A stretch of 64,000 nt of DNA from Nematostella vectensis (lineage: Eukaryota; Cnidaria; Anthozoa; Actiniaria; Edwardsiidae): the NCBI RefSeq assembly GCF_932526225.1, contig NC_064046.1, positions 14,519,408-14,583,407 of the forward strand, read 5' to 3'. Below the pieces are notes generated by a model. The model was not told the DNA's origin and did not search any database. It saw only the letters and a program-made list of their open reading frames with translations. The position numbers and the translations under genes are program-made. Shown here in pieces: positions 37,961 to 49,169 of this stretch (its first letter is position 1; each line of letters opens with the position of its first letter).

Positions 37961-40900
37961 AACAAGGAAGTGTATTGGTGGAAAAATGTCTGTATCTACT
38001 GAGTAATGAAATGAGGAGTATACATTTGTATGTTACAGTGTTATGCTTATACGAGAGCATTGATAATTTACGGGTCTAGTCGTCAACATCATGCATCTGT
38101 CTACGTTTAGGAGAATGCCCTCTATTGGGTATAAGGCCCAATAGCTATAACATGCGAAAAGAAAACAGCAGAGAAAGCCATTTCGTGGCGTATCCCACTA
38201 GGGCATTGTATAGAAAGCAGAAACATATAGAGAACCAACATAAAAACAGTTTAGACTGCTTAGAGATGGAGACAACTACCCTTTTTCAGCCTACACTCGT
38301 CGTTTTTTCTCTTTCTGTTTCAGATTGATGAGAGGAGCTGTGGAGATCACTGGCTGAAGATCCACCACAGAACAGTTTTTTTATTGGTAAGGTCCCACTG
38401 GCTTCAAATAGTGGCATGGCATTTTATATTCATGCAGAAATAAGGTTTTACTTATCTGTCAAAGTAAATCATTTTGTCGCATTGCCAAGACATGGTTAAA
38501 AAAGAAGTACTGTTTTTTATTTAGAAAAAATGACAGTTTGTATAATTCAACATCATTCTAAATTAATCATCATCCCATGACTATGTTATTAAAAAAAATA
38601 CATTCTGTACACGAGAAGCCTCATTTTCAATGCTTCCCTTTTATTTTTGCTGCTTCTGTTTTATGGAATGCTATGCTACATTTGCTAGTGGCCTTCACAG
38701 TGCAAACCATGACTGACATCACCTTTTCTCTCTCAAGTCCTCAAAGCATCCCTTGTGTCAGATCTGCAGAACTGAATAACTTCTCCACTGGGACTTAGTA
38801 GGTACTCAATTGAGTAAGTGCAAATTAATAAAGATCTCTGCATTCTGCTTACATTTATTTCCTTTTTCTTTGAGCTTTGTCTCATTTTGTAATATAAATT
38901 GTGTATAAAATACCAAGAGTAAAAAAAAAAAAACATTTTAAAAATGTAAATATTGTAAATAAAAAGGGAGGTATGTAGATAGGTTAAAGGCTAGATGGTA
39001 TGCCCAGACACTTGTACTAGGAATGTTGAATATTAAAAAAAAAGTTACAACATTTGTTTCTTGTTTGGTTCCCTTTTTCAATTAAATGCTTGCTATAACA
39101 ACATGGGTGCTTATTTGACTTGGGCTATTTGACTTTGACCCTGTGCTTTTGGTTTCAGTCACTTTTTTGTGTGCACGTTAGGGCTTCTTCCTCCTACATT
39201 ATCTGAACAATCGCATCATTTCCAATAAGAACCAAACGCTTTAGACAATATTTCTTTCCTTTGACTACACAATTATGGAACAGTTTAGACAACTCATTTA
39301 CGCAGTCAAACGGGCTAGGTAGTTTTTAAAAAGAACTCAAAACTAAATCAAATATTCAAGATTATTTTTAACCGTTTGATATTTCTCTTGATACATTGTC
39401 TTGCACGCATCTGCCTCGGTGCATGTGCCCCTCTTGCCTGCCGCATTTTGCGGTTTTCCTTGAGAGTCTCCTACTCATTACTTTCTTTACAATCCTAAGT
39501 ATGCTATGCTGCCCAGAGGAAAAATCTCCTGGATGCTGTTCAAGCGGTCTACAGCAGTTGGGACCTGACATGCAAAAAGTAAATGCCCTAATTTCTGGGT
39601 TATCAGATTTGCCCAATGATGCGAGTGGTCAATTGCTATACAATACTCGATTATTCATCAGAAATTCTAAGCTTTTTTTATCAACTGATTAGGTCCCAAC
39701 TGCTGCACCTATAATACGCACTGCACTCCTTGTAAATATATATATATATATATATGAATTAGTGTAAGCCCCCCCCCCCCCCCCCCCCCCCCCCCCAGAT
39801 AAGCAGGTGCCTGTTTTGGGGGCAAATGCAAAATAAGTTTAAATAAATAAATAAAAATATCTTCTGAGGAGGGATGGATGTGTGACTAACAAGTTCTAGA
39901 ATCCATTTAAAAAATATTCTAACTAGGTAAACATTCCTAAAAAGGATTTATCAAACAATTTATTAAAAATAGACTTCAAACTTTACAATAACTCTCTGAT
40001 AGCTTAATAACACATGAGCAGTGTGTGTTCACACCTTGTCATTTTAATTACAATTTCTTGGAAAATGTCTTGTGTTCAGGAGAGAACCGACACAAATTTA
40101 GAGCATGTCATACACCTATTTCAAAAAAGGTTGTCAGTGCAAATGGTGAATGGCAGTTCTAAGCCCGAACGGTGCTTCTGGGTACTAATCATTCGTAAAA
40201 TTAAAGATGTTAAATAAAGTCTAGCAATGTCAGAGACATACATTGATGATCTTTAATGGATAGTTGTTTGATTTATTCATATTCTTCAGCATTTAGTAGA
40301 AATTTAATGAGACCCATGGTTCCTTACGGTCCTAGAACTGCCATTTGCCGTTTTGCACTGACAACGTTTTTTGAAATAGGTATATGTACATATCTGAACT
40401 TCCCTACTTGGCACCAGTCTACCTGTTGCCCAAAAGGTGGGAACAGCTATTTTGAAAATTTTAGGTACTAGACTATAAAGACAAACCCTGGTTACTGAAA
40501 TACTTCTCTCACTGGAGTAACTCCTCACTTATTTCATTTTGATACAAATTTACCTCTTGTAAATATACAAATATAGTACATTGTTTTGGTCTAAATTTTC
40601 TTAAAATTGTCTTTTTCTTCTTGGAAAAAAAACTTATAAAAGCAATCTGGGCTGATGTCATTTTTGATGTTCAGTAATTGTAGGCATCAAACCCAAGATT
40701 CTGGTATAAAAGGGATAACACTGCCCCTTGTACATTTTTATTATGCCATTCATTGGCATGGGTAACTGCCTAGAAAACTTTTAGCTTGAATTGTGATAAA
40801 AATCAGTTTCTTGTAATACAAAACATAATAAAAAAGGCTTAAAGTTTTGCCAAAGCATACCATACCTGCTGAAAGTTTTCAAATTTGCATGTAGTTAACC

Positions 40901-41243
40901 ATTGGGTAAAACAGTCATAGTTGGTTGCAGGCGAATTTTAGAAGTTTGCATAAATTGAAACTAAAATATTAAACTATTGTTGCGAAATTAAAACGGAAGG
41001 TAGTAAAAAGGTTCAATGGAATTGTGGCTTATTATCTGATAAGATTTAGTGTCGTAGTGTAATTTTAGGCCCTGATACAATATCCTATCTAAAGTGGTAC
41101 GCAGAAGAAATTTGAAACATGGTATGACGTAGCAGACAAATGTGTCCATTTCAAATTACGCTGAAACAGTGAACAAGTGTCCATTGTTAACTGAAATAGA
41201 TATAGTATACAGTTCATTACTTTTAAAGACTTTTTAAAATGTC
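37961..41243. other. Intergenic region after CREBZF, convergent with the sorting nexin
   Basis: The first part is probably CREBZF 3' UTR: AATAAA occurs at 38827-38832 and near 38955. A possible 3' UTR acceptor (ctttctgtttcag) ends at about 38323. A (TA)n tract lies at about 39738 and a 30-bp C run at about 39770. A hairpin-forming element is at 40103-40389. None of the short ORFs resembles a known protein. Confidence 0.55.
40103..40389. mobile_element. Inverted-repeat (foldback/MITE-like) element
   Basis: The left arm tacacctatttcaaaaaagg continues through ttgtcagtgcaaatgg to ggcagttct at 40160. It is matched in reverse by agaactgccatttgccgttt onward to aaataggtatatgta at 40389. Arms of about 55 bp are some 85-90% alike, with a 170-bp spacer. 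No ORF and no clear target duplication. Confidence 0.6.
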
Positions 41244-43995
41244 CTATTGATCTATCTCAGTATATCTTGTAACAGCAAGTTCTCTTAAAGTAAATGCATG
41301 TTCCATCTCAATACCACAATTTCTCTGTACCTCAATGAGTCTTTTCTCAAGCTTCTTCTTATCCATGCCCAACTTCCATCGAAGTTCAGAACATGTGCTT
41401 AGAAGTGGTATCAAGTATGCACTTCCCATATCATGGCCTATCAGTTCAAGAGCCTCAGTAGCATACTTTTCTGCTTCTTTGAAGTTTTCAAGAGCATTCA
41501 ATACAACAACTACACTTCCAAGTGTAGCTACAGTTTCTTGGAAACCATCATTAAGCTTCTGCTGCAGATGAAGTGCATTGAGTAACAATGATAAGGCGTC
41601 AGTGAATTTCCCACCACGAATGTCAGAACATGCCTGCTTCAGATCGGGCATGTAGAAGAACTCTTTGAATGGTTCGGATGTACAGATCTCATCTTGGCTA
41701 TAAATATACTGTAGAAATGTCTCAAAGGCATGACTTCTCAACTGAAGCACTTCAATGTTAAAGTTTTTGGAGCCAATAACTTTACTTGGTAGTTGGACTT
41801 TGGACATCAATCTTGGGAATAATTTACGAAGTCCTTTGTAGAGTTTCACAAAATCCGAATAACGTCTGTCCACAACAGCTTTGTCAACATCCACTCTATC
41901 AGTTCTCATGACAGCAACTGCATACGACTGAAAGAACAATTTGCAGTCGTTTCTTTATTTGCAAACAAGGTTAACCCACTTTCTCCCAAAAACAATTCTA
42001 TACTACTTCCACTATATTGACCAGAATAGTGGATAAATTTAGTCGAATTCCAGTTATTGGTGTATTGACCAAAATAGTGGAATACACCAAAAACTGGTAT
42101 TCGACTCTACCAAAATAGTGGGATGCTAGCATGCCCCCTTGTATATTTGTGGTGTTGGTTGATTCCGATTCTATTGCTATTGTGAGGACTACTGGCTAGA
42201 AAAAAAAATCAAAATCTTGCCCTCTTGAAATAAAGATTACTGATTGATAGAGGGCTGTGGAAAACTTGCTTACAATGGCTATCTTCTCTATGTTTCTCAG
42301 GGGCTGGGTTACCAGTCGTGATGGTGATGTATAAAACGAGAAAGGAATGGACATTGACATCCTGGTTCTGCAACAAAAAGGGCCCATCCACAAACAAAGT
42401 ATATTATGAACATAAAAATGCTATATAAAGCTAACTTTAAAAGGTTGTACCTTTGTAAAAAGATATTACCAATGTTGGAAATGTAATGTGACTCATTGGA
42501 TACCTATTCACTTCATTGACACTTTTTTTTTTACATATTTGAATTTACCTTGCAAGGGGTCCACCACAACACACCTTATTATTTTCAAGTTGGAAAGTGA
42601 ATTTTTGTGGGTTACATGACATTTCTAAGATCGGAAATGCCTAACAACTTTTTTGTTAGTTGTATATGCCGGCAGGTCAGTATTTTGAAGGCGAAGGTCA
42701 GAGTATTTTGTGTATTCTCTCATTGGGAGGTGAGTGGGCTGGGAATAGGAGTGGAATACTGGTGGTAGGATACCACACCTCGAAAGAGCCAATCATAGCA
42801 TGCAATTTGATGTATACTAAACCCCCTCCCCCCAAAAAAAAACAATAACAATTCCCCTAATCCTGCAAAATTCTCCCTCTGCAATAAGGTTTCTTAGAGT
42901 GGGAAATTGGTCCACCACTGAGAGGAGGTTGAGAGGATTAAACTACTTTGAATATACAGTATAACAAATTCACAGCATAATCTATGAAGAAAACGGGTTT
43001 TTTTAAGATCATACCCTTGTGAGCCTAGCCACATTACGTACCACATGTTTTTGTTTCGAAACTTCACAAATCCTTGTTGAGATAATCTCAAATCTTAATG
43101 TTTTCTTGAGATCTCTCAATGATCGGGTGCTCATCCCCCGAATGATGCTGTCAGCGTGAAACCCATTTTCAGTGGCACTCATCTCATCTTCCTCATTGGA
43201 AAAATCTGCAAAAAAATTAATAGTTTGTACTGTTATAAAAAACATAAATATTTAGAGGCTGCCCGCCCCTCTATAAACCTAAAAGGTCACTTTAATATAA
43301 CTGTTTTTTTTTATATTATTGTCGTCACAATATAGCGGAATCTGTGACAGGAAGTTTATGTTACCATTATCAAGGTAATCAAAATACTATAAGAGGGTAG
43401 ACGTGCAATAGGATAAATGGAAAAAAAATAATATAAGCTGACATCAAGTTTGAAACAGAACATTAATACAGCAATTGCGAAAGAAATTGTTTTTAATTAC
43501 TAAATAAGTTTAATTTGATACTTTCAAAACAAGCATCAATGAATCTGATTCTAAGGAAATAGAGCAGGGGAAAGAATAAACATTTCACTTTTATAATAGC
43601 AGGGAGTTCTCTCATAACTCCCTGGTGATACCAACTATTCGAGCGTGAATATTAGCCTGAAGACTTCTTTAGAGAACTTGAACGACATAAAAACGTAGCA
43701 CACAACATTACGCAAAAAGCATTGATCTATTGTCGTATTGATCATTTACAATTACAACCCCATTACAATCACATCACCAGATAGAAAATTCATCATATTG
43801 TATATTTATCTAGGGTACTTTCTCTGACAGCCTACCATCATCTTGGTTTAAGTGTGGAAGGTTTGATTCATTAATTACTAAGCGGCCATTAAACGACATC
43901 TTCGCAGGAAGTGAAATCCCTTCATCTTCCAACTCTTGATCGAAATCCCCAATTTCATTAGGCGGCGATAGCTTTTCAAGCAACTTTGAACTCAT
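41244..43995 (-). CDS. Sorting nexin of the SNX20/SNX21 type (PX plus C-terminal helical domain)
   Basis: Three coding exons, 43995-43836, 43205-43042 and 41927-41244; phases agree and total 335 aa (human SNX20 316 aa, SNX21 373 aa). Sorting nexins of this branch bind phosphoinositides on endosomal membranes through the PX domain and carry a TPR-like PX-associated domain. Seen here: an acidic N-terminal tail, PX start LKKTLRFEIISTRI (about 87-100), the phosphoinositide-binding signature RRYSDF, a PSKVIGSKNFN loop, then a helical region beginning at FKEFFYMPDLKQACSDIRGG and ending with the family tail FTLRELAVTRYTEID. SNX20 and SNX21 cannot be told apart, and one ancestral gene is likely. An open acceptor-bounded segment at about 42209-42390 breaks the PX domain if included, so I leave it out. 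Confidence 0.88.
42010..42122. repeat. Inverted-repeat patch in sorting nexin intron 2, related to 28095-28135
   Basis: The motif tattgaccaaaatagtggaa, then tacaccaaaaactgg and attcgactctaccaaaatag, partly repeats with gaattccagttattggtgta in reverse. A similar string (tacaccaaaaactggaattc, then tactctgccaaa) is in an SPG7 intron at about 28098. Probably a short dispersed repeat. Confidence 0.5.
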
Positions 43996-45600
43996 GGTTA
44001 ATCAAGTATCGATTCCCTGATGTTAGGGTGAGTGTTGTGTAGTAAAACCATCAGGAATATTGGAAAATTGGACGGCCTTTCAAGGAATGCCACAAGGATA
44101 TAGCCATGTTTACTATACGCCTTTCGCGATACTAAAGCATCATGGGAAGGTGGCCGTCTGAAAAAATACTGCCTCGCTTGAGGCATGCTGGGAAGAGTTT
44201 TTAGGGAGTTCGTGTCGTCGTCCTCACCGTCTTACCCTGGTATGACCGGCTTGGTAGCTCTTGGAATGTACCTTTTTTTAAATGTTTGGAGACGAATTTT
44301 GTAAAGAAACGCAAAAATGATGGCCTGCGGAAAAAAATATCAGCCAAATTTAAACGACATACCCAAATGCCGCCCCCCCCCCCTCGAGCGGGCTGAAAAA
44401 ACTGTCTGAATGTTTGTAAGCTTATATGAAAAGAAAATATGTTATTTATAACTCTATTTCTGAATTTAGCATTGCCAGGAGAACAAGCAAGGAAGGGCAT
44501 CATTTGAAGGAAGTCAATCTTTTTTAACACTTTCCTTTATTATGTATATGTATAAGCATCTGTTTTTTTTTTACCTTTTACATTTGATAAGAATAAACTA
44601 AATGAATTTCGATGAAGGAAATGCCTAGTGTCTAAAGGGACTGAGGCAAAAAAGGTGACCTGACTCTCGACTGAATATTTGTGTAATTGTTAAAAAAAAA
44701 AGAGTATAAAGACATGAAATGAGAATAAAGGTAATTTTTATTGTGACGAAGACGTGACGACGAGAGGGGGAAAAGCCTCTGGGTACCATGGGAACACGTG
44801 CGTAAGTGTTATCTATCTTCCCAGTCGTCTGAAATAGCATGTAAATTAGCCAGCTTTTTTTTCACCATAGCCGTGTCGTTTGTCACGAATGTTTTATTAT
44901 TTGAAGTGGTTTGACCATTTGTTTGCGTGGCATGGAATATTTGTAAATAACAAGTTATTTTTGCCTTCAAAAGTAGAACCCTATTACATAATGTTCAAAA
45001 TGGAACACACGCACACAATTTCCGTTATGCGTTGTGCTTTAGATGCTAATATATAATCGTATAATCATTCCGTTTTTATTGGCACGGTTTCAGCGGCTTT
45101 GTTCGAGGTCGGGTGTTTGTAAGATAGGATAAAAACAGTGCAAAACCTTTGGTTGCTACGTTTTTCGCGGTAAGATTTGGTTTTCCTGGCCAACCTGAAG
45201 GCAGAAGCTTTGTTTACAAATCAGAGATTTATCAACGAAGACCCACGCACAAATCACGTGATAATTCCTTATTATATCCATCAGAGACAGACCACACTAC
45301 CAAATTTGGCAACCGGAAACGATTTTGATTGGTGGAGATAGGAGTCTTGACGGACTTTGACAGCATGTCAACAAAACACGCAAGAGTTTTCCCAAAATTT
45401 TTATTTCGCAGTCGGAATAACATTGAAGCATCAACGCACTTTAGCGTTTAGAAAACACTCTACTTTTGACATTTACAAGGGAATAATACACCAGTCACTT
45501 GCAGCATACAATCATTTGATATTGCTGCAGATTTTAAAGCAATTTATAGCGAAATCATTTGGAAACGAGCGAATATAGAGACGAAGAAAGCATCGTCATC
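43996..45600. other. Divergent intergenic region between the sorting nexin and TP53INP-like gene
   Basis: No coding exon is supported. The TP53INP side contains a TCACGTGA motif at 45254-45261 and a CCAAT-type box (attggt) near 45330. A C-rich run lies at about 44372. The open frames here have no recognisable content. Confidence 0.5.
45254..45261. promoter_or_regulatory. TCACGTGA (CLEAR-like E-box) upstream of the TP53INP-like gene
   Basis: An eight-base palindrome matching the core bound by MiT/TFE factors, about 640 bp before the start codon and upstream of a probable 5' UTR exon ending at 45704. TP53INP/DOR proteins act in autophagy, so the site is plausible, but a single E-box is weak evidence. 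Confidence 0.35.
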
Positions 45601-45890
45601 GCCTCAGAAAAGAAAGGACCTCAGCTAACAATTTTTGGCGGGCTCCCATCTCAAACAACCTTGAAAATTATCATTAAACCACTCGTTCTACAAACATTTC
45701 AAAGGTGAGTGATTGTTATTTCAAAACTTATCGAGAAATGACCATAAATGAGTTGTGGGATTGGATTTTTTTCTAGCTTTACAAGCTTTGTTGCATTGTT
45801 TTGGTCATGTCATTATAGCCCCTTGAATATTCACCCGTATTTTTTTCCTATTTCTGTTGCACAGGAGTACGAAATTAAACGCTAGAAATC

Positions 45891-46755
45891 ATGTTTTCGA
45901 GTCTGACTAGCTACATTTGGGGACAAACGGATGACCAAGTCGTCCCCGACTGCCCTGTAGACGTGGAGGATAACCGAACCGAAGAGGGATGGATAATGGT
46001 GGATTTGGGCTCGGTGGTAAATCCGAAAGGTAAAAATGCCTCTTTTATACATCTGATGACTCTTTTAGAACCTAGTAAATTCTGGAAGTCATAAATTTTT
46101 GTGTTTATTGACATCAAATAATAATAATAATAATAAAAAAAAAGATGACCGATCCGAGTTCCTTGGACCTTGGTTCACTCCTTTATGACATCACCTACCT
46201 CTACATTGCATCTTGTTTCGTCAGCTCGAATTTCACCCAAGGTCAACAATATCCAACAGTTTCTAGTTCTTTATAATTTCAGACGTAAAGAAACACGAGA
46301 AAGCAGAGAATGCAGTTCCAGATAGCGTCGAGGAAAGCTGGTATGTCACCCCGCCATCTTGTTTTGAGTCCAGAGATAATTTCTCTGGTGTTTTGGAATC
46401 GAACCCGATGGAAGATTTGCTGATTGAACACCCGAGTATGTCGGTGTACGGGCCGCGTAGATCCGCAGATGCGAGCGCAGGTTCCTCGTCTAGATCTGCT
46501 AGTCAGGCTGCAGAGGAAAATCAAGAACTCGAGAAAAAGCCTCCCCGCAGGACTGTGCAGTTTCAGGAAAAACTTGAGCTGATCGCGCAAAAGCGAAAAG
46601 TCGAGGCGCCGCAACACGGAACGATACGACCCAACAAGAAAAATATAAAAAAGCAAAATCTAGTTCAGTTCCAACACTCCCGCACCAGGAGAACGAAAAA
46701 GCGAGACAGAATGGTAGGAAAGCACATAGGTGTGCATGGAAAGAGAGGTTCCTAG
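45891..46755 (+). CDS. TP53INP/DOR-family autophagy and nuclear cofactor
   Basis: Two coding exons, 45891-46029 and 46283-46755, give 203 aa; a non-coding 5' exon ends at about 45704 (donor gtgagt) and joins at 45865. Vertebrate TP53INP1/2 shuttle between nucleus and autophagosomes, bind Atg8-family proteins and coactivate transcription. Diagnostic blocks: EEGWIMVDLG (31-40) containing the LIR motif W34-I-M-V37, EESWYVTPPSCF (about 63-74), and NPMEDLLIEHPSMSVYG (about 86-102), which is nearly identical to vertebrate TP53INP. The C terminus is Lys/Arg-rich (HSRTRRTKKRDRM), a likely nuclear or nucleolar signal. It is close to the usual 220-240 aa. AATAAA at 46933 is a likely poly(A) signal. I do not assign a paralogue, since the vertebrate pair arose later (inference). 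Confidence 0.9.
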
Positions 46756-46932
46756 GGGTCGGCATAAGTCGGTGAATTTGCGCGGGAGGTTTGTGTTTTG
46801 TTTTGATCTAGGGTACAAGGTCCAGCGAAAGGTGTTCTATTATATTTATATCCAGCAGTTAGAAATCAGTCTTCTAAATTCTGTACATAGCCAAGCCACC
46901 TGGATTATACCAGGTTCTGGTGAAATGATTTT

Positions 46933-46938
46933 AATAAA
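46933..46938 (+). promoter_or_regulatory. Probable polyadenylation signal of the TP53INP-like gene
   Basis: AATAAA lies 178 bp after the stop codon, followed by a T/G-containing stretch. Confidence 0.55.
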
Positions 46939-49169
46939 ATTCTTGTGAAATCAGACGCGAAAAAAAAAGAGTATATTTCTGATTGGTAGGTAGGTATCGT
47001 GTTATGAATGATAATTCACAAGTGACAATTCATTTTTGTCCATTGTGAAAAGTAATTTATTGAAATTATATGTAAACGCGTCGGATTTTTATCTATTACA
47101 TCTAACTGTGTACTTTCCTTCTAGTTTTATTTTTATAATGATGTAGGCGAACTAACAAAATAAGGAAAACACAAAAAAATATGTGAATGTAAAATGTTTT
47201 AGTATGGCTAAGCGAGAGTGTAGAGTTTTTGAAGATGTCGTGTATTAAGACAATAAAATATGCGACCGTATTCTCAAATTTGCATATTTTGCTTTGTTTG
47301 GGGTGTACTATCTAAGAGGCACCTGTGTGGTCCAGCGTTTCAAGTTGAATAAAAAAACATTCACACGTAAAGAGCCTTAAACATTCACGAAGGGCACATT
47401 TTATTAACTATCTCAATTTTGCGAAGTGTGTCTACACACTTTCGTTTCCTTAAAAACTTTATGAATCTTTTATTCACGTCCAACCATAAATGGGTGTGGT
47501 CAACTCTCCTAAAATAAAACCAAGCTTAAATGACAGTTATTTTTGGTTTTACCACCTGGCAAAGGCTGTCATTGGGCCAACATTCACTCCGTAATTTCCC
47601 AGAAAAACCTCCCACTCAGATCCTGATGTTTAACAATCCATCTTATCTAAAATGTCACTCTTTCCAATTGGCCATTATAAATTGTATTCTTGAGTTTATA
47701 GCCCTGTTTGATTGTCAGTAAGTATATTTAACCTTGAAGTGTATTCAATTAAGATTATGTCTACCTATCTCTGAAAGGAGTTCTATCAGCAATCTAATAA
47801 TTTTTTGCTCAATTATATACGACACTATCATTTAGCAATTGCTGTTGAATGATATGTATTTATTTCCAAACATTAATGATAGAGTGATATTGTAGGCATG
47901 ATAATGATAGGGTGATATTGTAGGCATGATGATAGGGTGATATTTTAGGCATGCTTAGGCCAGTCAACCATACAATTAAACTTATTTACATAATATTCTG
48001 CTGATAGGTGAGTTTTAATGTGAATTTGATTAGTGGCAATTTATCTTGACAAAGGGGAGATAAAGTGTAAGATCCCTGCATATAAGATAGAAACAATGCA
48101 ATATGAGCCTATATGCAGTTATAGGGGAGTGCAATGCCGCTTATTTTATTTAAATAAAAAAAGTAAGAGGAAATGTAATGAAATCTACAGGGTAACAATG
48201 AATTTTGATCCCTCTTTCTTTCTTGTAATTCAAGCCTTGAAATCCATGCTTTCGTTCCTCTTATTAGAACTCCTGGGTCCACCCCATCCAGCGGCGTGGC
48301 CAGGATTTTTAACAGGAGGGGGCCCAAAAGGGACTTTCAAGGCATTTTCTCCTGTATTTTAGATAAAGTCTCATACATTTACTGTATTTTTGGCTGCTAA
48401 AAGAGGGAGGGGCCTAGGCCACCCCCTGGCTACGCCCCTGCCATTAATGATTATGGGCTAATTTAGTTCCCTCACATGCAGGAGCTTCTTCAGAAGCAAG
48501 CTGAATCAGAATTCTCCAGATTGGGATACCTGTGATGCTACCCTTCACTAACCCCAACCCATCACTTTTGCCCAAGCTATTTTATTCTACTTTGTAAAGA
48601 AAGAACAAATGAGACTTGAATAAAAAAAAAAATTATCTGGGCTCTCATATACTGCATTCGTATGTATTTTGATTGTTTATTGATCTTTTTTTTCTCTATA
48701 GCTCCATGTCAAGTCATTCTAAAAGTTCTCTTGATGTTGACGATGACAGTGATGGCAATAATGCTCATTATTATGTTCGATAAACAGTACTGCTTTGTAA
48801 TACCCCAAACACATCACTGTTGCCCAAGCTATTATATTTTTCTTTGTCTAATTAATCCCTAATACCTTTTTGAAAATTGAGTATGGTTTTCATACCTGCC
48901 AACTCTTCCAGTTTCCGTGGGAGACTCCTGGTTATTAGCCTTCATCTCCCGGCAGAAGAATTGAAACTTCCTATACATTTACTGTAATCTCCAGTGAAAA
49001 TTCACCGATAATTTCTTATATAGTTCTTGTATTTGAAGCACAATCACCCAGTTTTTTAGCGTTCAATGTTGGCAAGTATGGGTATTAAACAATGTAAGGT
49101 ATCCTCTTAGAAAATACACATTGCTCTAAAGTTTTCCTGGTAAAAAAAACTATTTCCAATTGATCTGGT
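46939..49169. other. Convergent intergenic region with small repeats
   Basis: No gene is supported. A 23-30 bp repeat (gatagggtgatattgtaggc) occurs three times at about 47878-47955. A short element with ends gcggcgtggccagg and cctggctacgcccctgcc occupies 48289-48442. Other ORFs have no recognisable content. Confidence 0.55.
48289..48442. mobile_element. Short TIR element with GGCGTGGCCAGG ends
   Basis: About 154 bp. The left end cagcggcgtggccagg is mirrored at the right by cctggctacgcccctgcc. The interior is G-rich at one end (ggagggggcccaaaa) and C-rich at the other. It has no coding capacity. Similar ends occur elsewhere in the window (for example near 63333 and 54375), which points to a dispersed family. 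Confidence 0.5.

Noticed and set aside
42196-42397. Extra exon of the sorting nexin
   Set aside because: An acceptor-like site and open frame exist, but inclusion would split the PX domain between KQKHV and SYAVAV, which join directly in phase and match SNX20/21.
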